Part shown: piece after piece, positions 24,936 to 32,045 of the stretch
Position numbering within the stretch: the first letter of the stretch is position 1
Layout: each line of letters begins with the position of its first letter
Assembly: GCF_012275535.1 (NCBI RefSeq)
Contig: NZ_JAAVTK010000004.1
Location: 1-64,000 of the forward strand
From: Hymenobacter artigasi
Lineage (GTDB): Bacteria; Bacteroidota; Bacteroidia; Cytophagales; Hymenobacteraceae
DNA: 64,000 bases
Reading direction: 5' to 3'
Translations under genes and position numbers: made by a program
The notes under the pieces: model-generated
Databases searched by the model: none
What the model saw: only the letters and a program-made list of their open reading frames with translations
Told to the model about the DNA's origin: nothing

Positions 24936-26258
24936 TGAAAAAAGTCCTTTGCGCTGCTTCAGGGCCACGGGCTGCCCGGGAAACTGCCGGTTGTAATCGG
25001 CCACGATGGCTTTTTCGTGCTGCGGAAAAAACTCGGGGTCGAAGTTGGCCGACCCAAACTGGCTCATGACCGTGGCCACGGGCGTGCGCCGGGCAATCCA
25101 CTGCTCGCATACGGCGTGGCGCAGGCGCAGCCCCAGTGCGTTGAAGCCTACCACGGCGTGCGGGGCCTCGCTGCGGAAATACACCCGCACCGCCGCCCGG
25201 CTGCCCGGGTGCTCCCAGTAGAAGCTGCTGAGGCCCGGCACCGGGCCGGCCGGAGCGTAGCCGTAGGTCTGGTATTCGAGGTTAAAGAATTTGGCCGAGT
25301 TGAACCAGATGCCGCGTCGGTAGGGCGTGGCCTGCCCGCAAATGGTGTGGGCCACGGTTTCGCCCTGCATCCGGCCGGTGTACCAGAGCTGTTCGATGGG
25401 CACCTCGCCCGCGCCGGGCTGGCGGTGCTGGGCACAGTCGCCGGCCGCGAAAACGTTGGGCACGTTGGTGCGCAGAAATTCATCGACCAGAATGCCCCGG
25501 TCGGTTTCCACGTTCGAGGTGCTGGCCAGCGCGAGGTTGGGTGTGACGCCGGTGGCCAGGCCCACCCACTGGCAGGCAATTTCTTCGCCGGCCGTGGTCA
25601 CCACGGCGCGCACGCGGCCCTGGGCATCGCCCAGAATCTCGCGTAGCTCTGTCTGGTAGCGCACCGAGATGTGGTTTTCCTGGAACTGGCGGTCCACCAG
25701 GTTGGCTTCTTCGGGCGGCAGCACCGCGCCCCAGTAGCGGGCGTCGCGCACCAGCACCACGGGCTCGATGCCCCGGGTGTGCAGCATTTCGGCCAGCTCT
25801 ACACCAATGAGGCCGCCGCCCACCACCACGCCCCGGCTGATGCCGTGCGTGTCGCGGGTCATGGCTTCCAAATCGGGGAGGTTATACAGGCCCTGCACGC
25901 CGGCCAACTCCTGCCCGGGCCAGTCAAACAGCTTGCTTTCGGAGCCGGTGGCCAGCAGCAGCTGGTCGTAGGCGAGGGTGGTGCCGTCGGCGAGGCTGAG
26001 TAGGTTCTCGGCGGTGTTGAGCGCGGTGGCGGTGGCGTGCACCAGGGCCAGCCGGTTTTCATTCCAGAACCAGTCCTCGTAGGGCTTAATGTCCTGCGCG
26101 CGCAGGTGGCCCATGTACACGTACATGAGCGCGGTGCGGGAGTAGTGGTGGGCGCTTTCGCTCGATACCAGCGTGATGCGGGCTTCGGGCTGCAGCCGGC
26201 GCACTGTGAGGGCGCACGTCACGCCGGTAATGCCGTTGCCGAGAATGACGAGGTGCAT
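24924..26258 (-). CDS. FAD-dependent pyridine nucleotide oxidoreductase
   Basis: 444 residues. The N-terminal FAD fold shows LGNGITGVTCA, the second dinucleotide fold is VVGGGLIGVELAE (about 143-155) for NAD(P)H, and NVFAAGDCAQ is the second FAD contact. The layout matches rubredoxin/nitrite-reductase-type (NirB N-terminal) oxidoreductases rather than disulfide reductases: there is no CxxxxC pair near the FAD. It heads the redox operon with the 74-residue membrane protein and the NapH-like ferredoxin and could feed NAD(P)H electrons to it. The last residues SIKN and the stop are written by an AT-rich repeat arm. Confidence 0.88.
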   Translation of the reverse strand: MHLVILGNGITGVTCALTVRRLQPEARITLVSSESAHHYSRTALMYVYMGHLRAQDIKPYEDWFWNENRLALVHATATALNTAENLLSLADGTTLAYDQLLLATGSESKLFDWPGQELAGVQGLYNLPDLEAMTRDTHGISRGVVVGGGLIGVELAEMLHTRGIEPVVLVRDARYWGAVLPPEEANLVDRQFQENHISVRYQTELREILGDAQGRVRAVVTTAGEEIACQWVGLATGVTPNLALASTSNVETDRGILVDEFLRTNVPNVFAAGDCAQHRQPGAGEVPIEQLWYTGRMQGETVAHTICGQATPYRRGIWFNSAKFFNLEYQTYGYAPAGPVPGLSSFYWEHPGSRAAVRVYFRSEAPHAVVGFNALGLRLRHAVCEQWIARRTPVATVMSQFGSANFDPEFFPQHEKAIVADYNRQFPGQPVALKQRKGLFSIKN

Positions 26259-26648
26259 GGGATGGGAAGGGAGAAAAGTCAGGTGTCAAATGTAGCGACA
26301 AGGTTGGCCGGATGGCGGCCCGAAGATTTGGGCCCGGAGAACGCCGGGTGAAGCCACTACGCGCCGGGCATCGCAGCCGGCTGGTTTAGGAATATAGTCG
26401 GGCCAGCTAGCATGTTGCGTTGTGAAAGTGGGTTTTCACCCGATGAACAACCTGAAATGAACGACCAACCTAAAAAAGCCAGACTATTTTTTGGAAAAAA
26501 TATTCCTTCAACCCATAATCCTCGTCAGAATGCCGGAAACGGGAAAACGGGGCTGTTTCAAAATGGGAAAGTTAAAAAAGGGCGAATCCGATGCTTCCAC
26601 TCGCCAGTAAGTTTCGAGTCTTCAAACAATTGCTACACTTCCAATTTT
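26259..26648. other. Divergent intergenic region, 390 bases
   Basis: It separates the redox operon (minus) from the DUF547 gene (plus). An in-frame extension of DUF547 is open from 26412, but its residues are Lys/Asn-rich and not domain-like. I see no clear promoter consensus, repeat or RNA element. Confidence 0.55.
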
Positions 26649-27440
26649 ATGAAATCCTTCTACACTTTCGGAAAGTTTTGGGCCGTGCTGCTGCTGAGCC
26701 TGATTTTGGGTGGTACGGCGGCGGCCGGCACCGGTACGCCCCTCACAGCTACGTCCATTACTACGCAGACGACGGCCTTCCTGCAAAAATTTGTGAACAA
26801 GGAGGGCAAAGTGAACTACGAAGCCCTGCAGCGAAACCCCGAAATGCTGGACGCGCTACTGAGCAATATTGCCGGTTTCGACGTGAGCAAAGCCGAGATG
26901 GCCGACCAATACGCCTTCTATCTGAACGCCTACAATACACTGGTAATCGGCGAAATAGTGCGAAACTACCCGCTCACGTCCGTGCAGGACATGCCCGGCT
27001 TTTTCAACCGTGCGCAGATGCGCGTTGGCCGCGAGGTGCTCACCCTCGACCAGATTGAAACCGACAAGCTCCGTAAAATCTACGACGACCCGCGCCTGCA
27101 TTTTGCCCTGGTATGTGGCACCAACAGCTGCCCCCGCCTGAGCCGCGCCGCCTACGTGGGCAAAGACCTGTTTGTGCAGCTGAACAACCAGGCCCAATTT
27201 GCCCTGCTCGACCCCAGCTATGTGAAGGTGGACGATGCGAATAAACTCGTGCGGCTGCCCGAAATATTCCAATGGTACGAGGGCGACTTCAGCACCAGCG
27301 GCAAAACCGGGGTGATGTACGTGAACCAGTTCCGCAAGAATGGCCGCATTCCCACCTGGTATACCGTCGAATACTACCCCTACAACTGGACGCTGAACGA
27401 CCAGAAGCGCACCGACGCCGAAACCGTGGCCAGCAAATAA
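26649..27440 (+). CDS. Secreted DUF547 protein
   Basis: 263 residues from the ATG at 26649, with a signal peptide of about 27 residues. DUF547 landmarks: QYAFYLNAYNTLVI, DPRLHFALVCGTNSCPRLS with its Cys pair, and FQWYEGDFS. The family resembles transglutaminase/papain-like folds but its function is not established. Residues after about 240 (VEYYPYNWTLND) match other Bacteroidota members. It appears to be a single-gene unit. Confidence 0.86.
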   Translation: MKSFYTFGKFWAVLLLSLILGGTAAAGTGTPLTATSITTQTTAFLQKFVNKEGKVNYEALQRNPEMLDALLSNIAGFDVSKAEMADQYAFYLNAYNTLVIGEIVRNYPLTSVQDMPGFFNRAQMRVGREVLTLDQIETDKLRKIYDDPRLHFALVCGTNSCPRLSRAAYVGKDLFVQLNNQAQFALLDPSYVKVDDANKLVRLPEIFQWYEGDFSTSGKTGVMYVNQFRKNGRIPTWYTVEYYPYNWTLNDQKRTDAETVASK

Positions 27441-27512
27441 GCCCCGTCGGGCGTAACGCATTGCCGGGGCCTGCGTAAGCCAGAGACACTTCATCCTCAG
27501 TCTTCCCAGCTT

Positions 27513-27938
27513 ATGATTCCCGATAACATCTCCGGCGACGGCACCGACCCCAACGAAGGCGAACACGCCGACATCACTGAAAACAAGAAGTTTCCGAAGA
27601 ACGAAGAGCTGGAAAAACAGAAAGAGTACCAGCAGGAAGAGAGCAACGGCAAAGCCAGCAATGACCCTACTGCCGCTCGCAACGTGGGCCCCAACGGCTA
27701 CACCCAGCGCAACAACCAGAAGGACCAGCTGGAAAACCTCCACATCGGCGGCTCCGAAACCACCCCGCAGGGCGGCAACAACCACACCACGGCCGGCGAG
27801 CAGGCCCAGGGCCCCGGCTTTGAAGCCGAAGGCAGCTACGAGCTCGACAAGCTGCGCACGAAGGAGCAGAAATTTGGTGAAAAGGCCCCCAGCGGCCCCG
27901 CCAAGCCTGTCAGCGACGGCGAAGCTTCCGCCGAGTAA
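27513..27938 (+). CDS. Hydrophilic, probably disordered small protein
   Basis: 141 residues very rich in Glu, Lys, Asn, Gly and Gln, with no hydrophobic segment (for example NEELEKQKEYQQEES and GGSETTPQGGNNHTT). It lacks a signal peptide and any recognised domain. Such composition is common in stress or desiccation-related proteins, but that is only analogy. It starts 72 bases after DUF547; a strong GC hairpin follows it. Confidence 0.65.
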   Translation: MIPDNISGDGTDPNEGEHADITENKKFPKNEELEKQKEYQQEESNGKASNDPTAARNVGPNGYTQRNNQKDQLENLHIGGSETTPQGGNNHTTAGEQAQGPGFEAEGSYELDKLRTKEQKFGEKAPSGPAKPVSDGEASAE

Positions 27939-27971
27939 GGCGTTGCCAGACGCGTAATGCAATAATCGACC

Positions 27972-28025
27972 AGCCGGGCCGGAGCCCGCCATGACTACGG
28001 TCGGGCGGCTCCGGCCCGGCTTGCT
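27972..28025 (+). terminator. Long GC-rich hairpin
   Basis: AGCCGGGCCGGAG (from 27972) pairs with CTCCGGCCCGGCT (ending 28021), with an extra inner stem, and is followed by TTGCTTATG. A likely terminator of the 27513-27938 gene. Confidence 0.6.
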
Positions 28026-28229
28026 TATGCCTTAGCCACCAAGGTACTAGGCGGGCATGGGTCATCAACAATCGCATCCGGACTCCGGCGATAATTTACT
28101 GCTCCAAAAAAAAGAGAAGCCGGGGCAGATAACGCCGCAAAAGCTTAACTTGCGCAGCCTATTTGGAAAGGTGTCTTTGACCAATAAAAAAATCTGCGCA
28201 AGCTTTAATCCACAGTTTACTTTTTTACG

Positions 28230-28937
28230 ATGAATTCAGAAAATCTACCCAAGGTTGATAACGAGCCCTACAATCCAAATCTGGATGCTCAGGATGAGGA
28301 TGTTGTGTCGGGAGGTAATAACAAGCTTACCTACATTCTGGTAGGCGTAATTCTGGCGCTGGTGCTGGGCTACGTGGCCCTGCCCAAGGGCGGCGGCAGC
28401 GGCATGGCTTCGGTCACGCCCACCTTTATGCTCGACGATGCGGCCGTGACGGCCACGGCCCCCACTGCGGCCGACAGCATTGCCGCCGGCCTCAAAGCCA
28501 CCCCGGTAGTGGCCGAAGAAGAAAACTCCGCCAAAACCACTACCAAAACGACCACCAAAACGACCACTGCCGCCCCGGCTGCCATGGCCGCTGCTGCGCC
28601 CGTTGTAACCGATGCGGCCGCGCCCGTGGAAGATGCCCCGGCCCCCGCGCCCGTAGCTGCGCCCGAGCCCGCCGCGCCCACTACCGTCACCATGTCGGGC
28701 AAGATTGAGGATGAGAACGGCCGGCCGCTGGTGGGGGCCACCGTGCTGCTGAAAGGCAGCAGCAAAGGCACCAGCACCGACGCCAACGGCAACTATACCA
28801 TGGAAGTGCCCAGCGGCGACAACACGCTCATTTACGGTTACGGCGGCTACGACGACGAAGTGCTGCGCAACAGCGGCGGCAAGCCCGTAAACGTGACCCT
28901 CACGCCCCGCGCCAAAACCGGCCGCAAGCGCCGCTAA
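28230..28937 (+). CDS. Membrane-anchored protein with carboxypeptidase-regulatory-like (CnaB-type) domain
   Basis: 235 residues. A short acidic cytosolic part, one membrane helix (about 32-52: TYILVGVILALVLGYVAL), a long Ala/Pro/Thr/Val-rich spacer with TTTKTTTKTTT (about 60-150), and a C-terminal beta-sandwich: MSGKIEDENGRPLVGATVLLKGSSKGTS ... GNYTMEVPSG. The last domain is the CarboxypepD_reg-like module found at the start of SusC/TonB-dependent proteins, here used alone. The topology suggests a periplasmic adhesion or spacer role. Function unknown. Confidence 0.8.
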   Translation: MNSENLPKVDNEPYNPNLDAQDEDVVSGGNNKLTYILVGVILALVLGYVALPKGGGSGMASVTPTFMLDDAAVTATAPTAADSIAAGLKATPVVAEEENSAKTTTKTTTKTTTAAPAAMAAAAPVVTDAAAPVEDAPAPAPVAAPEPAAPTTVTMSGKIEDENGRPLVGATVLLKGSSKGTSTDANGNYTMEVPSGDNTLIYGYGGYDDEVLRNSGGKPVNVTLTPRAKTGRKRR

Positions 28938-28956
28938 GCTTCCGGGCAAGTTATCA

Positions 28957-28999
28957 GCACAAAAAAAGGCCTCCCAGTGCGGGAGGCCTTTTTTTGTGC
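28957..28999. terminator. Bidirectional rho-independent terminator
   Basis: GGCCTCCC/GGGAGGCC stem with flanking GCACAAAAAAA and TTTTTTTGTGC, so the arms extend to 19 bases. It ends the 28230-28937 gene and can also stop the convergent permease transcript. Confidence 0.92.
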
Positions 29000-29020
29000 C
29001 AATGAAATAGCGGTTTGACA

Positions 29021-29086
29021 TTCCGACGAAGGAGGAACCTGGGTGAAAACGTAACGTGTCTTCTTCAGATTTCTCCTTCGTCGGAA
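29021..29086. repeat. Inverted repeat, 14-bp arms (TTCCGACGAAGGAG)
   Basis: 29021-29034 pairs exactly with 29073-29086. It lies between the terminator and the permease stop codon. Confidence 0.7.
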
Positions 29087-29100
29087 GGAAAGAATCGGTG

Positions 29101-30579
29101 CTAAGCTTCGGCCTTGCCTCCAAAGCGGCGGCCGAACAGGAAGTATACCGGCAGGCCCAGCGCCACTAGGCCCAGGCCCCGGCGCGAGAATTCGGCGGTG
29201 TCGGGGGCGATGAGCAGGATGATGCAGAAGGCCGAGGCCAGCAGCACGTAGAGGCCCGGCACCAGCGGGTAGCCCCAGGCGCGGTAGGGGCGCGGGGCCT
29301 CTGGCCGGGTGCGGCGCAGCACGAAAATACCGATGATGGTGACGACGTAGAACAGAATCACGGCGAACATCACGTAGTTGAGCAGCTGGCCGTAGGAGCC
29401 GCTGAGGCAGAGCAGGCAGGCCCACAGGCACTGGGCCCACAGGGCACGGCCGGGCACGCCGGCCCCGTTCAGCTGGGCCAGGCCGGGGAAGAAAAGGCCA
29501 TCTTTGGCCATGGCAAAGTAGGCGCGGGAGCCGCTGAGAATGATGCCGTTATTGGCCCCGAAGGTGCTGAGCATGATGAGCACGGCCATGACGTAAGCGC
29601 CGGCCTTGCCGAGTACCGATTCGGCTACGGCGGTGGCCACGCGGTCGTCGGTGGCGTACTGAATGCCGCGGCCGGCCAGCGTGGCGGCTTCGGGCGCGCC
29701 GTGCAGGGGCAGCACCAGCAGGTACACGATGTTGATGAGGATGTAGAGGGCCGTGACGATGGCCGTGCCGATGGCCATGCTGCGCACCAGCGTGCGCTCG
29801 GGGTTCTGGATTTCCTCGCCCGCGAAGCCGATGTTGTTCCACGAATCGGAGGAAAAGAGCGAGCCCGTCATGGCCATGCCGATGGCAATGACCAGCGAAT
29901 AGCCGCTGATGGGCAGCGGCGCGGCGCTCACGCCCGGGGCCGGGTAGCGGGTGGCCGTCCAGAGGTCGGCAAAGTTGGCGGATATAGCCTCGTGGTTCAG
30001 GCCCAGCGCCACGCCGAAGATGATGAGCAAGGCCAGCGCCACCAGCTTGGTGCTACCCAGCACGTTCTGGATAATCTTGCCGGTGCGCACGCCCTGCGCA
30101 TTGAGGGCCGTGATGCCGATGATGAGCACGATGGCCAGCAGCTGGACACTGCTGAACTCGAAGCTGACGGTTTTAAACAGCAGGTTCTTCACGCTGAAAT
30201 AAGGCAGGAGCACGCCCGTGAACTTAGCGAAGGCCACGGCCACGGCCGCAATCACGCCGGTTTGAATAACGAGGAACAGCGTCCAGCCATAGAGGAAGGC
30301 GGTGAGGCGGCCGAAGGCTTCGCGCAGGTACACGTATTGCCCGCCTACCTTGGGAAACATGCTGGCCAGCTCGCCGTAGCTGATGGCCCCGGCCATGGTG
30401 ATGAAACCGGTGAGCAGCCACACCACCAGCAGCCAGCCGGCGCTGCCCACCTGCCGGGCAATATCGGCCGAAACAATGAAGATACCGGAGCCTATCATGC
30501 TGCCGGTGACCAGCATAATGGCGTCGAAAAGATTGATGGCCCGCTTGAAATGCGGTTGGTCGGGTTGAGGTTCGGTCAT
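29101..30579 (-). CDS. APC-family amino acid permease
   Basis: 492 residues from the ATG at 30579 with about twelve membrane helices. Near the N-terminus FDAIMLVTGSMIGSGIFIV is the APC substrate-binding unwound helix (GSGIF), followed by AGAISYGELASMFPKVGGQYVYLREAFG, a strongly conserved block of LAT/cationic amino acid transporter relatives. NIGFAGEEIQNPERTL and GANNGIILSGSRAYFAMAKDG also fit. It imports or exchanges amino acids; the substrate is not determinable. A hairpin upstream separates it from the lipoprotein genes. Confidence 0.92.
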   Translation of the reverse strand: MTEPQPDQPHFKRAINLFDAIMLVTGSMIGSGIFIVSADIARQVGSAGWLLVVWLLTGFITMAGAISYGELASMFPKVGGQYVYLREAFGRLTAFLYGWTLFLVIQTGVIAAVAVAFAKFTGVLLPYFSVKNLLFKTVSFEFSSVQLLAIVLIIGITALNAQGVRTGKIIQNVLGSTKLVALALLIIFGVALGLNHEAISANFADLWTATRYPAPGVSAAPLPISGYSLVIAIGMAMTGSLFSSDSWNNIGFAGEEIQNPERTLVRSMAIGTAIVTALYILINIVYLLVLPLHGAPEAATLAGRGIQYATDDRVATAVAESVLGKAGAYVMAVLIMLSTFGANNGIILSGSRAYFAMAKDGLFFPGLAQLNGAGVPGRALWAQCLWACLLCLSGSYGQLLNYVMFAVILFYVVTIIGIFVLRRTRPEAPRPYRAWGYPLVPGLYVLLASAFCIILLIAPDTAEFSRRGLGLVALGLPVYFLFGRRFGGKAEA

Positions 30580-30613
30580 ATAAAAGCAGGAATTTTTGTC
30601 AAAGAAAACGAAA

Positions 30614-30637
30614 AGGCCCGCCGTGGAAGGCGGGCCT
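30614..30637 (-). terminator. Terminator for the minus-strand lipoprotein gene
   Basis: AGGCCCGCC (30614-30622) pairs with GGCGGGCCT (30629-30637). On the minus strand it is followed by TTTCGTTTTC, so it ends transcription from 31191 before the permease gene. Confidence 0.8.
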
Positions 30638-30660
30638 CGCAATTAAAAGCCGGAAAAGCG

Positions 30661-31191
30661 TTAAAATTCGCTGCGGTCGTACCAGCTGCGCATGCGCCAC
30701 GGGTCGTTGCGGTTTTTGCGCACCAGCACCAGCCGGGCCGTGCCCGAGCCCGAAAACCGCTCGTTGTCGCGCTGCTCAATGGTGAGCAGGAAGGAGCGCT
30801 CCACGCTGGCCAGCGTGTCGGAGGCCAGCGTGTCGGAGCTGGGCAGGTATTGTGTCCATTGCAGATTGATGGAGCGGGCGGCCCGAAAGAGGCGGTAGGT
30901 GGTGTTGGCATCCACGTCGCGGGTCCAGGAGCGGTCGAGGTTGGCGGCGAAGTCGCGGTAGGTGAACTTGAACTTCGGCGAAAGCAGCTGGCCGTAGAGG
31001 GTGGAATCGCGCAATTGGTAGGCCGACCGGAACCGGTCGAAGAAGCCACGCACGTACACGGGGTTGCCCAGCAGCTCGTTCTGGTCGGCGGGCACCTCGT
31101 CGAGGGCCGGGGCGAAAGGGTTGCACGCCGGAACCGTCAGCATGAGCACAATGCCCGAGAGCAGCACAGTGGGACGGGACGGTAATTTCAT
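30661..31191 (-). CDS. Lipoprotein of unknown function (paralogue A)
   Basis: 176 residues. The N-terminal signal ends near VPAC, a lipobox variant with Pro at -2. The C-terminal half (TARLVLVRKNRNDPWRMRSWYDRSEF) resembles the end of the neighbouring 197-residue lipoprotein (RLILRRRNNEWRIVSWRDQRT). Both look like small NTF2/SnoaL-type folds by pattern (long first helix, then a curved sheet ending in W-x-x-x-x-W), which is my inference. Function unknown. Confidence 0.75.
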   Translation of the reverse strand: MKLPSRPTVLLSGIVLMLTVPACNPFAPALDEVPADQNELLGNPVYVRGFFDRFRSAYQLRDSTLYGQLLSPKFKFTYRDFAANLDRSWTRDVDANTTYRLFRAARSINLQWTQYLPSSDTLASDTLASVERSFLLTIEQRDNERFSGSGTARLVLVRKNRNDPWRMRSWYDRSEF

Positions 31192-31219
31192 GAGGCGAAA
31201 TATACGCGGGCGCTACGCT

Positions 31220-31310
31220 TAAATTAAAAATTACGAATTATAAATTAAAAATGAGGAAGCTGGGCTCGACTGCAGCTCAATCATTCACATTCATAATTTC
31301 TAATTAAAGC
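31220..31310. repeat. AT-rich inverted repeat (TAAAAATTAAAAAT family)
   Basis: AAATTAAAAATTACGAATTATAAATTAAAAATGAG on the left faces CATAATTTCTAATTAAAG on the right. It occupies the space between the two paralogous lipoprotein genes and resembles 24831-24935. Confidence 0.6.
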
Positions 31311-31316
31311 ACCGCA

Positions 31317-31910
31317 TCAATGCGAGCTGAAGTACTTCTTCAAATCCGTCCAGCACAGGCCGGGGGTGGTGCGCTGGTCGCGCCAGGATACGATGCGCCA
31401 CTCGTTGTTGCGGCGGCGCAGGATGAGGCGGATGTTGCCCTGCAAAAGGCCGGCACGGAAGGCCGTGTCCTGCTGCGTGATTTTGAGCTGGTACAGGGCC
31501 GAAACCTCGGCCGAATCGGTGGTGTAGAGCTGGTCGCGTCGGCCGCTGAGGGTGAGCGTGTTGGCGGTGCCGGTGGCCGTGCGGCGGCGCAGGCTGCTGA
31601 AGTAAGTGGTTTCTTCGGGCACGCTCCAGTTGGCAAACAGGGCGGGCGAGGAGCCGGCGCTGGTGGGGTCGGGCACGAAGCGGTAGTCGGGCCCGCTGAA
31701 GGTGCGCTCGTAGTTGCCCACGTTCACGCTCTGCACGGCGGTGGTGAAGTTGGCCAGCAGAATATCAATCTGGGTGGGCTGAATCCACTCGCTGGCCGTG
31801 GCTGCGGGCTCGGGCTCGCGCAGCTGGAAACAGGCCGGCAGCGCCAGCAGGGCCAGCCCTGCCAGGAGGCGGGCCGCGTTGCCGGTTAATGCCTTGGGCC
31901 AGTTGTTCAT
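31317..31910 (-). CDS. Lipoprotein of unknown function (paralogue B)
   Basis: 197 residues with the lipobox-like LALPAC near residue 27. Its C-terminal part matches the 176-residue lipoprotein downstream (see paralogue A), so the two arose by duplication or form a two-subunit pair. The middle contains NYERTFSGPDYRFVPDP and YFSSLRRRT. No named family is recognised. It is divergent from the DUF3352 gene. Confidence 0.76.
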   Translation of the reverse strand: MNNWPKALTGNAARLLAGLALLALPACFQLREPEPAATASEWIQPTQIDILLANFTTAVQSVNVGNYERTFSGPDYRFVPDPTSAGSSPALFANWSVPEETTYFSSLRRRTATGTANTLTLSGRRDQLYTTDSAEVSALYQLKITQQDTAFRAGLLQGNIRLILRRRNNEWRIVSWRDQRTTPGLCWTDLKKYFSSH

Positions 31911-32012
31911 GATGAAGCAGGGGAGAGGTATTCAGCAGAAAGATACGCGGTGCAGGGCGTTCTAAAAACAAGCCGGCGCGGGGCCGCCCATCGGCCAAAC
32001 CGCATCCCGCCG

Positions 32013-32020
32013 TACTTTCG
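32013..32020 (+). promoter_or_regulatory. -7-like element TACTTTCG
   Basis: A TAnnTTTG-type box 26 bases before the DUF3352 ATG. The same TACTTT core in GC-rich context recurs upstream of the genes at 37537 and 58511. Confidence 0.35.
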
Positions 32021-32045
32021 TCGCCCGTCATCCGCTGTCCCCTGC

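Noticed and set aside
26412..26648. 79-residue N-terminal extension of the DUF547 protein
   Set aside because: It would bury the signal peptide that starts at 26649.
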